A DNA stretch of 64,000 nucleotides, taken from positions 225,344-289,343 of the forward strand of contig NW_003101648.1 of NCBI RefSeq assembly GCF_000003855.2. The letters are read 5' to 3'. The stretch comes from Blastomyces gilchristii SLH14081. Lineage: Eukaryota; Ascomycota; Eurotiomycetes; Onygenales; Ajellomycetaceae. The position numbers were made by a program, and so were the translations under genes. Below the pieces are notes generated by a model. It was not told the DNA's origin. It saw only the letters and a program-made list of their open reading frames with translations, and searched no databases. Positions 1 to 11,501 of the stretch are shown here, one piece after another (within the stretch, counting starts at the first letter, position 1; every line of letters begins with the position of its first letter).

Positions 1-915
1 GGAATGGCCCCATTCCTTTCTCCCTTTTTAGATGAGGAAATGGCGGTGGGACGACGAGGTACAAATCAAGTGTTGCGTTTCTAACTTCGTTATTTGTTCT
101 GTGCAGGCGGAAATTGGTCCGCGCATTGCGCCACAAGATGGTAAGTGCTGAGAATTCATGATATCTCCCCATCTCGACCTCAAGGGAGGCAATTTGATTC
201 GGAATCTCTCTTTCATATCTTAAGACGCCGGTTGAATAAATGGTTTGAGAGACGGAATGGATTTTTTTGATAGGTACATGACATGCTGACTAAATTTTCT
301 GATCTTTTCCAGGCCTTGGTTTACTGTTTGCTTCATTGTACGCCCGCCTCATAGATATCCATTTCTCTTCTCTCCGCCTAGGCGGATTTTTGTCAGAACC
401 AACTCAATTTGAACCTCACATTAACTGATTCCGTCTGCTTTCTGTTTTTAGCCCGTTATTCCTCTATCAACTCGCAAATATAAGGTTCGCCCTCTTACTT
501 CCACCCCATTATACCCAACATGAAAAGCAACCATCCTCTGGCCACAGTGATGGGCACAAGTATTTTTTTTATAATCGAACAAAACTAACCAACTCTCATT
601 CGGAGTGTTTAGGAGGTAACCTGCCATGTATGCCACTTCGCACAGGATCTAAGGTAGGTTAAGACAAGGGCTTGGTCATCATCAATTTTTTGCTCCCTTT
701 TAGACCATCCTACTTCTCAATATCTTTCTGCATGACAACACTAATATGCTTTTACACAGCAATCGACCAGATGTCCAATCGCAAGCCGGTGGAGGCCCAC
801 CGGCTCAACCACTAGGACCATATCAAGGGCCCCCTGGATGGGGACCCCAAGGCCCAGGAGCCCCGGGAGGGCCAGGAGCACCAGGACAACCGCAGCCGGG
901 TTACTGGTATAAGTA
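1..915 (+). CDS. 3' part of small unidentified protein with Gly/Pro-rich tail
   Basis: Gene runs in from the left edge. I piece it together from short exons: one ending at 57 (donor GTACAA, branch TTCTAAC), one at 106-141 (reading ...AEIGPRIAPQDG), one from about 313 (GLGLLFASLYARLI, a hydrophobic stretch), a piece near 450-485 (PLFLYQLANIR) and a last exon from 762 to the TAA at 913-915. The last exon encodes a tail rich in Gly, Pro and Gln (GPYQGPPGWGPQGPG then repeats of GAPG) ending PQPGYWYK. The hydrophobic middle suggests a small membrane protein. Splicing between 340 and 761 is uncertain because donors there are weak. I do not recognise the family. Confidence 0.45.
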
Positions 916-1778
916 ACCTACGGAACTAGGAGCGTCCTTTTGGCCTTGGTCGGACCCGTTTCTTTTCTTCTCCCCTCTTCCTCCGCTTCTCCTGTTTATG
1001 TTTTCTGGCTCACTTATATCTCTTTTGTCTTGCTGTACTTTATGAGCTGTTTCGCTCCTTCCATTCTTTTGTTGTGTTGGTTTTCGACCTTTCCAATCTC
1101 CCCTTACCACCCAGTTTATGGGATATCTCGATACTCTCATGGTCGCATCGCCAATATACGTTTACATACCCAACTGTTTATTGAAACTTGCTTATTGATG
1201 GGGGATTTTTATCTTTTCTCCTAGTTTCCTTAGTTTAGTTGCTTTCTACTTGGGCGTGGTTTTTGGGTACGGATGTCTTATAATAAGATACGGAGTTGCA
1301 TTTGGTGGGCTTAATAGGAATAGGACTCGAGCAGTTATCATCAGTAATAGAATTATTTTATTTATCCCAAGCGGCACACTTTCATACGATTTTGCTCAAT
1401 CATCATCCGTGTTGCTTTTCTGTTAATTCATTCGCAAAGGGGGCAAATGATGTCACGATATGCAATGTCTGTGGATGCTGAAAGTAAATTGAAGGAAAGG
1501 TAAATAAATAAGAAATGACTAGCTGAGAGCAAGGGTAAAAATGACAAAAAAATAGACAACATGAAGGCAATAAGAACAAACCATAAAAAGAAGAGAGTAA
1601 AAGGAGAAAGCGTTTCGTTAATCGTTCATTCCAAGCTCCAGCTCCACATCATACCACCATTCTTCTTCTGTCCTTTCTCTTTCTTATGAGTGCGCACGTA
1701 TACGTATTGGGAAATTCTGTTGCAGTAGTATATAACCCGCCATTTATAAACGTTCTAGAATGGTGAAGTCTGAGAGAG

Positions 1779-1831
<53 letters not shown>

Positions 1832-1936
1832 CAAGTCATTCTGAGACTGTAGAACAAATTGGTATAGGACGAGGATCTCGAACGGAAGGGGGAGGCCGGG
1901 CGCTGGCATTCTCATCCAGAAACGATCGCCGGTTAC
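916..1936. other. intergenic, no gene seen
   Basis: Between the stop of the first gene and the stop of the LC8 gene on the opposite strand (convergent ends). Small ORFs here have no recognisable domain and are probably chance. A long poly-A run is annotated separately. Confidence 0.6.
1779..1829. repeat. 51-nt poly-A homopolymer
   Basis: Uninterrupted run of A on the + strand, about 110 bp beyond the LC8 stop codon, so it is poly-T when read along the LC8 strand. It is therefore not the poly-A tail of LC8. It could be a slippage-prone microsatellite or the tail of an old retroposed sequence on the + strand, but the DNA just upstream shows no coding homology I recognise. Confidence 0.9.
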
Positions 1937-2782
1937 TTATTGGGTCTTGAAGAGTAAAATGGCGCAGTGGCCCACATAAAAGTATATAAAGTGCTTGGTT
2001 TCTACAGATTCATGACATGATGGTTAGGTTGGCTTCTAATCAATTCAACGCGAAATATGTCCTCTAAATAGACCGGACAAGATAGGACGGAGAGGGCCTC
2101 TTACCATGCGTCACGAAGCTGCCAAAATTACGCCCTACTATGCAATGCCACGTTGCGCCCTTGCGCAGGTCAAACTGTATTTCCCGTGAGCAACCAAGCC
2201 ATACCTTTTCGAAGCAGACTATGAAGCGAATCTGTAGCTTTCTCTTACCTCTTTCTTTATGTACTGCGCAATGTCCTATTAAAGTTGCAATCCAACATTG
2301 TCAGTCTCGCGGGTATCGATACGATACAGCATATGTACTGTACATATATATTACTCCAGTTTTCGACATTAACGCCATACCTTTTCGATGTGGTACTTAT
2401 CCATGGCCTCCGTTGCTGTCGAAAAGGTCACCAAATAGTCAGCACCAATATCCCAATCCCGAAACTTATTTCAGTCTTAAAGGTCCCGCACGTACCAACT
2501 TCAATGGCTTCCTGTTGCATGTCTTCGCTCTAAGTTCCCGACCGGCTGTTAGTAAACACTCGAGAGGAAACAAGCGCTATCGCAACTATCTTTTCCTGAT
2601 GGTACGTCATAATGCAATTGGAGCGCTCACCATATCAGCAGACTTAATCTGGGCTAATAATTCCCACATCTTGTTAGTAAGGCTCTTTTCTTCAGGCAGC
2701 ATGCTGGCCGACAGGGAAGAAGGCAAACAACCGGGGGCTTGGTATGTATACCTTCCAGCTTCTCACGCTTTTCAGCAACCAT
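1937..2782 (-). CDS. dynein light chain LC8 (DYNLL/Dyn2 family)
   Basis: LC8 is a homodimeric hub subunit of cytoplasmic dynein that binds short linear motifs in the dynein intermediate chain and other partners. Seven exons on the minus strand: 2782-2752, 2653-2631, 2529-2496, 2415-2381, 2275-2249, 2174-2105, 2001-1937. Joined they keep frame throughout and give 94 residues, the usual LC8 length. Diagnostic segments are QIKSADM then [10 protein letters not shown], then [17 protein letters not shown], then [18 protein letters not shown], ending [18 protein letters not shown]. All introns start GT and end AG. Two exons are only 23 and 27 nt, so simple ORF scans miss the gene entirely; a 215-codon ORF on the opposite strand (2140-2787) is a shadow. 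Start lies 332 bp from the divergent MRD1 start. Confidence 0.95.
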
Positions 2783-3114
2783 TTTGAGTATTGATTTGGA
2801 GAGGTAGTGAGTGATATTCCAAGTTAGTTCCAAAGATACAATACAATGCCGACTGTGTTATGTGGAGGGAATGTAAAGTGATGTGAGTGATTCAGGGGCA
2901 GAGAGCACGGCGATGTTTCTGTGTTATTCTATGGCTTCAGTTGCCACAGAGCTGCATTCAGCAGAATAGCTAGTTGCTAGTGCGGACTACTCTCACCGCC
3001 TTTGGCAGAAAAAAAAGAAAAACATTCCACCACACAAATTCGTTCGTTCTTTGCATTTCTTTTCCACACAAGAAGGAAGATTGAAGAACTCTTCGTTATT
3101 CCCATCCAGTCAAT

Positions 3115-6040
3115 ATGGAGGAGAATACAAGAGTCTTCGTGTCAGGCTTGCCGCCTACTTTTTCTAATGATGACCTCCGAAAACACTTCTCTACGCGGTA
3201 CCAGGTTACTGATGCACATGTTATCCCTAAACGAAGGATTGGATTTGTGGGCTTCAAAACCCCGACTCTGGCACAAGATGCTGCCAATTACTTCAATAAG
3301 ACATATATAAGGATGTCAAAAATTGCAGTGGAGATGGCACGACCGGTACGTATTCCTCCCCTTCCCTTTCTTCTACCCTCCGCACTATCGAATTTCCCAC
3401 CGTTTTTATTTGTCCGCTGCCATCATCGAAGACTGACCCAACTAAAGGATTCATGAAGCTGACCGAACTCTTAAGGTCGACGGTGATTCCCCGGTAAGTG
3501 GGAAGCCAAATTCAAGACATGCCACATCAGCCAACTCCACTACTCTCAAACGAAAACACGACCAAGTAGAACAGAAACAAGATCCTAAGCTCCAGGAATA
3601 TCTTGCCGCTATGCAGCCGGCAATGAAGTCAAAGACTTGGGCTGACGATGGTATAGTGGTTATTACTAACGGGGTTTCAACGGATAGTGCTCAAATTCAA
3701 CCGTCTAGCAAGACTGAAGAGCCTAACATCAAAACAAAGCGGTTAAGGCCGGATCATAAGCCCGCTTTCAAAAAGCAGCAAAGGGAGCGGCCGAACAATG
3801 TCTCAGAGGATAATTCTATCGCAGAAAAAGCAAGGTCTATCGAGCCTGAAAATGAACCTGAGGCCACGTCTGTGGAAGAAGCGCCGAAGTCCGATATGGA
3901 TTGGCTGCGATCGAGAACGAGTCGACTTCTTGGCCTGGTTGAAGAAGATGAAGACGAAGGAGGTCCTAGCACCGCTCAAATACGGGAAATTGAGGAAAGC
4001 GAGGACAGTGACTATGAAAGCACCAGGAGAGGGAATGCGCAGGAGGCTTCGCCACCCGTTCAAAAAGAACCACCTAACCCATCCGACAAGAATGAATCCT
4101 TTGACGCGAATATAGGCCAACTCCGTGAAACCGGTCGCCTTTTCGTTCGAAATCTTCTCTATAATGCTAGCGAGAGTGACCTGGAGTCACTATTCTCTCC
4201 CTTTGGAAAAATCGATGAGGTAAGCATGCTTGTTGCTTTGTGTCATTTCCGTTAAGTCTTTTGTTTTTCATTGTATGTGCACCGTTCCTGCATTCACTGG
4301 CTCCAATGATGATCGTCCAGATAGGGACAGCTTATGCTATGCATGTGATGTTACCTGGAAAGAGTATTTTAGTAGATGCCTCTTATAATCTGAGAAGCCT
4401 ATCCTATGGTGAATAACTATTCGATGTCTTGATTTTTTTTAATCTCCAGAATCAACCCGCCGCTGACCGCAGAAATAGGTCCATGTTGCGTTTGATACAC
4501 GACATTCTAAAAGCAAAGGCTTCGCGTACGTACAGTACGCGGACCCAGAGGCTGCCATTCAGGCTTTCAAAACGCTTGATGGGAAAGTTTTCCAAGGCCG
4601 TCTCTTGCACATCTTACCGGCCTCATCAAAAAAAACCTATAAACTGGATGAGTATGAGCTTTCAAAATTGCCTTTGAAAAAGCAACAACAAATAAAAAGG
4701 AAACAAGAGGCCGCGTCGTCAAATTTCAGCTGGAATTCCCTATATATGAATGTAAGTTGCCTGTTATTTTGTGCCCAAAATTAGTTTCCATGATCTAACA
4801 CGTGTATTAGGCTGATGCAGTCATGTCATCTGTATCTGAACGATTGGGGATTTCGAAATCCGAGCTGCTTGATCCCACATCCTCTGACGCAGCAGTCAAA
4901 CAAGCCCATGCAGAAACGCATGTGATCCAAGAAACGAAGGCGTACTTCTCATCACATGGGGTGAACCTGGATTCGTTCAAGAAGCGGGAACGAGGCAATA
5001 CTGCAATCCTCGTTAAGAACTTCTCGTTTGGTGTTAAAGCTGACGATTTAAGACAGCTGTTTGAACCTTTTGGGCAAATTAAGAGGCTCCTGATGCCTCC
5101 CAGTGGCACTATAGCCATTGTTGAATTCGTCATGGCAGACGAATGCCAAAAGGCTTTCAAGGGGCTTGCGTATCGAAAGCTGGGCGACTCAATCCTGTTT
5201 TTGGAGAGAGCACCAAAGGACCTGTTTGATGAAAATGCGACTGCTACACGGGTTATAGCACCTCCTCCAAAGGTGATCTCGCAAACATACTCAACTTCGG
5301 ACATTTTCAAGGCAACAGAAACGGAAGAAGCCGAGTCTCCGCTGGAGACATCTACTCTTTTCGTTCGAAATCTTAACTTTTCTACAACAAATGCTCGTCT
5401 AACAGAGGTGTTCCAACCGCTGGATGGATTCCTGTCTGCTAGGGTAAAAACCAAAACAGACCCAAAGCGCCCAGGAGAAACTCTTAGCATGGGCTTCGGG
5501 TTCGTGGAGTTCCGCTCAAGTGCGCAAGCACGCGCTGCCCTCGCGGCGATGCAAGGCTACAAATTAGATCAACACGAACTTGTCATCAAGGCCTCGCACA
5601 AAGCGGTGGATGCTGCTGAGGAACGAAGGCGCCAGGATAATGCGAAGAAGTTGGCCATGCGGGGAACCAAGATCCTCATCAAAAACTTACCATTCCAGGC
5701 CACGAAGAAGGATATCAGAAACCTGTTCAGTGCATATGGCAAACTCCGGTCTGTCCGTGTGCCGCAGAAATTCGACGGGACGGCTCGTGGCTTTGCATTT
5801 GCTGATTTCGTAAGTGCGCGCGAGGCGGAGAATGCCATGGATGCTTTGAAGAATACCCATCTTCTGGGTAGGCGGCTGGTGCTGGACTTTGCTTCTGAGG
5901 AGGCTATTGATCCCGAGAAGGAGATTCAGAATATAGAGAAGAAGATGGATGCTCAGGTGAACCTGGTGAATCTTAAGAATCTTACCGGGTCTGGGAGAAA
6001 GAAATTCAATGTCGATGCTGGTGAGGATGAGGATGAGTGA
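3115..6040 (+). CDS. MRD1: multiple RNA-binding domain protein 1 (MRD1)
   Basis: Nucleolar RNA-binding protein that associates with pre-rRNA and U3 snoRNA and is needed for 18S rRNA processing in yeast. Exons 3115-3345, 3476-4219, 4479-4751 and 4811-6040 join in frame to 825 residues, the normal MRD1 size. Five RRMs are visible: about 5-77 (RVFVSGLPP), about 295-370 (RLFVRNLLYN; spans the second intron), about 478-550 (AILVKNFSFG), about 597-680 (TLFVRNLNFS) and about 700-778 (KILIKNLPFQ), with an acidic, low-complexity linker between RRM1 and RRM2. RNP1-like GFAYVQY and GFGFVEF are present. The third exon acceptor (AAATAG at 4471-4478) was chosen because it restores RRM2. Start has an A at -3 region and matches the family N-terminus. 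Divergent from LC8. Confidence 0.95.
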
Positions 6041-6481
6041 ACGAATCGTATTGTATTGTTCTATATCCACATGCTTCTTATTTTTAGCCAATCCCAGAAT
6101 GGAGTAATAATTTACTTCTTTCCGAGTCTTCCTCATGCCTCTATTCCACCGCACTCGATTTTCTTGCATCGATTTTTCCAAGCCTGTCGGCCAGGGCGCT
6201 TTTCAAGAACTGGAATCAAACCAAAAACTACCTTGTATGGAAAGCGAAAAGTTTGTTTCGACTACATGATCTAGAGCAGAGGACATGAAAGTAAAAGGAA
6301 AGGTGCTAACATGAGGAGAGATGTCAATGAAACAAATAGCGGGCTATAGGACCTTAGCCAATACAAACGAGATATGTCGAAGATATGTATCTGCTCTAGA
6401 TAAATTGATGTAGCCTTGTGAGGGCATTGGTAATCCCCGAGGGATAGCCGCCGCGTTGGGACCCTCGCTGAGCATTGCTTT

Positions 6482-7673
6482 TTAAGCGAAGATTGGGCAT
6501 GGGATTCCGTACTATAATAAGAGCTGGGGGGTGAGACAAGCCACGATCACTCCATGCCCATCAATCTCATTTCGCCAGGATATTTTCTACTTACGTTCAG
6601 GGGATCGTTGAACCTAAGACCTCTATTAAAAGCGCTAATGGCGTCAATCTCACCCTGATCGAGGTTGAAATCATTGACACGCAGGTTCTCAAGGAGACGT
6701 GTCCCAGAGTTACTCTTAGGGATGACAGCAATACCTCGTTGCGTGGCCCAACGGAGGACGACCTGGGCAGCTGTTCTGTCATGCTTCTGAGCAATGGATG
6801 TAATAGCGGACTGAGAAAGTAGTCGCGGGGCTTCCATCGCGATCTGCGTACCCAGCTCAAAGAAGCTCGAGTTGGCAAGCGAAGAGTAGGCGGTAACAGT
6901 AATTCCATCGTCCTGAGCGAACTTGACCAAGAGGGATTGAGTAAGGTATGGGTGGTGCTCGATCTGGAGAGTAGCTGGCCTGATTCGCGCATAGCGTAGT
7001 AAGTCCATGATGAGCTGGATATTGAAGTTGCTGATGCCGATGCTACGGGATAGCTTCTTGTCGACAAGCTCCTCCATGGCACCGCATGTTTGCTGGATGG
7101 TTGCATTACTGGTAGCGATCGAACTCTTACCATCGTTAAACCAGCCTGGGGGATAGCGGACATCGGGGTCCACATATTTCAGCGCAACCGGGAAGTGTAC
7201 AATATAGAGGTCAAAGTAGTCAACGCGCCAGTCGGCCAGTTGTTTCCTCACAACGGGCCCAACCTGCTCAGGATCGTGAAAAGTCTGCCAGAGCTTAGAT
7301 ACGATAAACAGCTCCTCCCGCTTGACAATACCCTCCTAGATGCCTCCTAGATGGCCCAGGCAGCTCCTTGCCCCACTTCAGCTTCGTTCCCGTAGTCTGA
7401 TATGTCGCAAAGTCACGGGTGCCGGCTCTCATATTGATAGGCACAGGGGCTTTTAGGGGCTTTAGCGATCGGGCCAGAATTGAAAAGAAGAGTAGAAAAG
7501 GGAGTGTAGTGGGATTTCTCTCTTTACCACAAGCACCATCGAACAGGCGGTAACCGGTCTTTATGGCGTTGTAGATCTAGTCGGCGCAGGTGTCTTTTTT
7601 TGAGCTTCTAGAGACCAAAGCTAACAATGGGCATGTCAAACCCGCTGTTCAGTTTTATATTCGGGACAGCCAT
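6482..7673 (-). pseudogene. D-xylose reductase (aldo-keto reductase) pseudogene
   Basis: Xylose reductase (NAD(P)H, D-xylose to xylitol) is the first step of fungal pentose catabolism. Three exons keep correct splice sites (7673-7528, 7396-6595, 6511-6482), and family landmarks are readable: MAVPNIKLNSG start, DGAC|DYGNE across intron 1, LFIVSKLW with the catalytic Lys, [11 protein letters not shown] with the catalytic His, [15 protein letters not shown] for the cofactor, and a last exon encoding YGIPCPIFA. The 5' half is broken: TAG replaces Trp in GFGLW, a 7-A run shifts the frame, TAG replaces Gln in CADQIYN, another TAG sits where Lys is expected in AIKEG, and an 11-bp tandem duplication (two copies of CATCTAGGAGG-like sequence, about 7327-7348) shifts the frame again. 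From about 7335 down the frame is clean to the end. Confidence 0.88.
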
Positions 7674-9142
7674 CTTTCTTCAAGAACTGGATTTGGAAAT
7701 CGTAATTGTTTCTCTAGTACGGAGTAATCTTAGACGAGAGGCTGATTAGGGTGATTTGGGCGGATATCCCTGATTAGACTATTAATCAATCAAGAGGAGA
7801 ACTGTTCGCACTATGTAGGAAATCGGGCATGGGGTTAGGAAGCAAGTTAAAGGTAGTAAGGGAGGAGCAGAGAATGCAGATTGAGTTTTATATGTATGCA
7901 TGGCAATGAGAATTTCTCATAGCATGAAGAGCCATTCCATTTTAACGATAGCGTCAACGGCATCCCCGCAGAAGCTCTCCAGGGAGCTTTTGAGATTTGA
8001 GGTCTTCCATGCCACATCGGACTTCGATACATTCCACGCTACTCCGCGTAGCTGGCGGAATTATACTAACCTATGACTAAAAAGAAATTCTCACTTTCTC
8101 ATCGTTATCCCACGCAGCAGAGGAGTACGTGCTTAGCATGTTTTTAGTCTAACACAATCCACCCTGACAAGCTCGCCTCCTAACACAACTACCGCTTTGA
8201 TCGCCGAATGAGGAGTAGATGACGGATTGCAATAATGCCTTGCTCGGCCACTCCAGTGATAGCCTGGAGAACACTAGTCCGTCAAAGATTTGAGCATTGA
8301 GCTCCCCATGGGCCACCCACTCCTTTGTGGGGTTATCTTGGTGCAAATTCATAAGTGAAAAACCCTGTGGAAAGTTTATCCTTTTCTTCCTTGTCCACTG
8401 TGAAACATTGGCGGTTTTGGGACCGCGTTAATGGGTAAATCAGCGGGGAAGCCGAAGCAGCGTGTATATTAGATTCAACACGAAACGAAGGATAGAAAAT
8501 ATATGAAACTGTCAGAGAGGTGGCGTATGTTGTTAGCAATTCTGTGCCCCACGTTAATCATAGATATGCAAATTAAGATACCTAGATCGAATATATGGCT
8601 AAGGAAAAGCGAATAGAATGGGTGAATGGGAGAACCTAGATGGCGGGAGTTGTAGATGTTCGATTCTCGGTCGGTCCGAGATTTGCGGCTTCGCGACTCC
8701 GGCATATCACATGACCTCTCGGAACATCCAACCTTGGAAGTTTTCTTTTCCCAACGCTCACCAAGATATGACAAGATATCATCAACCAATCGAACCATAA
8801 CATTTAGGTGAATTGGATATCTACATGTTCTGCATTTTATCCCTACACAGGCGCTAGCAACTACCCAATTGAACCTCAAACAAACTAACACCCGCGTGGA
8901 GAAAACCGCACACGCGTTGCCCCATTCTAAGTCCTCAAGCCATTGAAGGAGAAAAAAGATCCAACCACCTGAGCGCCCGAATTTTCTCATCCAAAGCGAC
9001 CATACGCCCATGGAATATGCCACATGAGGCCCAAGCAAACACTTCAATGACAAGGGCATTCAAGAAATCAATTTGAATAATTGCTTGGAAAGGCCGACGA
9101 TAGGAAGTGGACTATCATATTATTTTTTATATCTACCTTCCC
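7674..9142. other. no confident gene; possible coding remnants
   Basis: Upstream of the broken xylose reductase and upstream of the gene at 9143. On the minus strand, 7,900-8,350 holds fragments with a protein-like look (for example EWVAHGELNAQIFDG near 8,300 and LKSSLESFCGDAVDAIV near 7,960), but I could not join them or assign a family. A 194-codon minus ORF (8475-9059) shows no domain I recognise. Confidence 0.4.
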
Positions 9143-10565
9143 ATGGCTTCCTCTGCTGCCCGCCATGTTGCGAATCTCAAACAAGTTCATATTAAAATGG
9201 TGCCGAGTCCTCGCACGCTCGCAGAGTCGCAATTGGTCCTTGCGGCGATACGGAAGTTTGGAGAGGTGTCGTATTTCTTAAATTTGAAGGTATGTATGTT
9301 GTTGGGTTCCTTCTTTGTTTCCTTTTAGGTGTCTATATTTTCATTGTCTCGCCCTCGTTCATTTAACAGAAGATGGAGTATTTTCTTCAATTTTGCATTA
9401 CTTTTTTCTTTTGAGTTCATATTAGGTTCTCTATGTCCTCGCCCAATTTTACGAACTGGGGATGAGATGGCCTGGTTTTCCGTCCAATGTGAAGTGGGTA
9501 GATTTCGGCCCGAACCAATATAGGCTTTTATTAGCATTAAACTACCGCACTTGCTGAGACCGTCGAAAGGCGGCGGTTTACTCTCCTTCGTCCCTTTGAA
9601 GATTGGCATTGTTCTGCTCTTCTGTAGATGGATCCCCGCGCGTCTGTTGTGGACCCGGTTGGGATGATATCCTTGCAATCAAAGTTTGAATATTAGTGCT
9701 TTATTTTACCACTTCTATCAGAGCTCTCTAAGCGGCCGAGAACTTACACATAAATAAAAGATCGTACTTCATGCTAACGAAATTGGAGTAGAATACCCCG
9801 TCCAGAGACGCCAAAAATACCGGGCGTTCGGCTCTGGCAATTTTCGAGGATCCTCAAGCCAGGAATGCTGCTTTGGAAGCTTCGCCAGTTGTCGTTCCTA
9901 TCCCCAGCCTATCCACGCTCTTCCCATCATCTTTTCCCCGCGATTCTGACGGGGACCAATATCCAACAAAAAGCTCCCTAGCGAAACCGCGCATCAAAGC
10001 TAAAACCAAAGAAGCCAGAATGAACAAAGCCAGAGAAAAGGAAAAGGAACAAATCAGTACCAGTGATGTTAATCAGCCTCAACCATCAATTCTCTGCTAT
10101 ATCGAGCCGTCGTACCACGACCACGATGTCGCCGTCAAGCAGAATCCATACCATAACACTTTCCTTATCACGTCTAACTCCGTCGAGGTTCAGGATCTTT
10201 TGCAGACGGCAAATGGGCGAAATGCCCGCGGCCGTTATAAAAGAGGCGCACATTCCCGAAGGCGAACTACACTATTCTGGGTTGGATATGTTGATTGCTT
10301 TCCAAAGAAAAAACGCCCCGTTCCATTTCGTCATCAGATCAACGCTATGCGGTTTGCCGAGTCTTTGCATGGCGATTCACTTATGCGGTTGTGGCGGGAA
10401 GGTCGGGAGATTGCGGAAAAAGAGAAGCTTGCGTCAGTGGCCTCAGAGAAGGTGAAGGAAGAAGCACAGGAAAGCCCAAGCCTAAGCCGGATCAATAGCA
10501 GTAACGAGAACAGGAGCCAAAGACATGGGAGGAAAATTGTGGGCAGCAGAGCAAGATCACCATAG
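9143..10565 (+). CDS. unidentified protein with RRM-like N-terminal fold
   Basis: Exon 1 9143-9289 begins MASSAARHVANLKQVHIKMV; donor GTATGT. Exon 2 starts at 9792 after a CTAAC branch and GTAG acceptor and runs to TAG at 10563-10565; the join keeps frame and gives about 306 residues. The first ~90 residues resemble a degenerate RRM: VHIKMVPSPRTLAESQLVLA, an FGEVSYFLNLK strand, then RSALAIFEDPQARNAAL. A Lys/Glu-rich stretch follows (about 105-125). Between 10,220 and 10,310 a second frame also looks coding (IKEAHIPEGELHYSGLDMLI), and after 10,320 the first frame again looks protein-like (INAMRFAESLHGDSLMRLW), so a small unseen intron pair or compensating frameshifts are possible. I do not recognise the gene; role unknown. 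The 502-bp intron is long for this genome. Confidence 0.6.
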
Positions 10566-11501
10566 CCAAACACTAAGGAGGTTGGAGAAGAGCGAGGGAT
10601 TGGCCCCTGGCTTTTTGACTGAAACAGCAGGGGCCCGGTCAAGGTTATTCTCCTAAGCATTACGGTCAAAATATGATGTCCGTCTCGCCAAAACCCGGAA
10701 ATAGTTACCTCTCCGCCTTTGATGACACTTAGACCATACATGGTTCGAGAATTTTTTTTCGTCTCTGGAATGCCCCTACTTATTTTGACAGCCCCCCACC
10801 ACCCTGAATGTCAAAATACAAACGCAGCCAACCAGGCCCCAAGCGGCAGCTCGACGAAAGTGTACTACTGGGCCAGGAAATCGCTTGGCCAATACCTACC
10901 TACCCGCGCATCAAATTTGTCATATGTCATTCTGGGTACGTTTGCCGTATGTCAGGAATCGGGCGGAGGAGGCCTCTGCATTTAAGCGCTGTATGGGCAG
11001 GTATAATAATATACTTTTCATTTAAGGCGCTGCGTGCTTTGCAGATATAGAGGACAAGAACTTGAAAGAGAGAGAAAATGTGGGGTTCTGCGAGTTTTAG
11101 GGAATCATATTGAATAGCAAATCCACAAGAGAGTGCCAAGATGTATATATGCCCATGTAAAATAGTAGCAGTAATAATACACGGATATTGGTACGGTACA
11201 GGACATGTTCTAGTTACCCATATCATATTATAGCAGCAAGGATCCGCGGACGGAGGAAACCTGAGCAAACGTGTAGACATACTAGATACATTCCTTTCCT
11301 TCTTGGCGTTTTTGGGGAGCCAAAATTTCTGCCCTCTTTCCTGTCTATCAAATCTACGGCGTAATATATCTATCATAAAGAAATGCATAATGACTGAACC
11401 ATAGCTCAAGACAACTTTTAAGATAGTACCCCCCAAGTTTCCTGCACCATGTTGGCAATTTCTGCTGAGCTAAAGGGAGAATAAGAAAGGTAATTCACTC
11501 C
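10566..11501. other. intergenic, no gene seen
   Basis: Convergent gap between the gene ending at 10565 and SDS22. A 169-codon minus ORF (10927-11436) has no recognisable domain and is probably chance. Confidence 0.6.

Noticed and set aside
1779..1829. Poly-A run as the tail of a processed pseudogene
   Set aside because: No retrocopied coding sequence is visible upstream of it on the + strand.
2140..2787. 215-codon ORF on the + strand
   Set aside because: It is antisense to the seven LC8 exons, which are unmistakable; no family resemblance of its own.
6547..7251. Treating the 234-codon minus ORF as a complete aldo-keto reductase
   Set aside because: It starts mid-domain, lacks the N-terminal strand, Asp and Tyr of the active site, and its last ~13 codons are intron read-through; the true last exon is at 6511-6482.
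8475..9059. 194-codon minus ORF as a gene
   Set aside because: No recognisable domain and it lies in the promoter region of the gene at 9143.
10927..11436. 169-codon minus ORF
   Set aside because: No domain and composition unlike neighbouring genes; probably chance.
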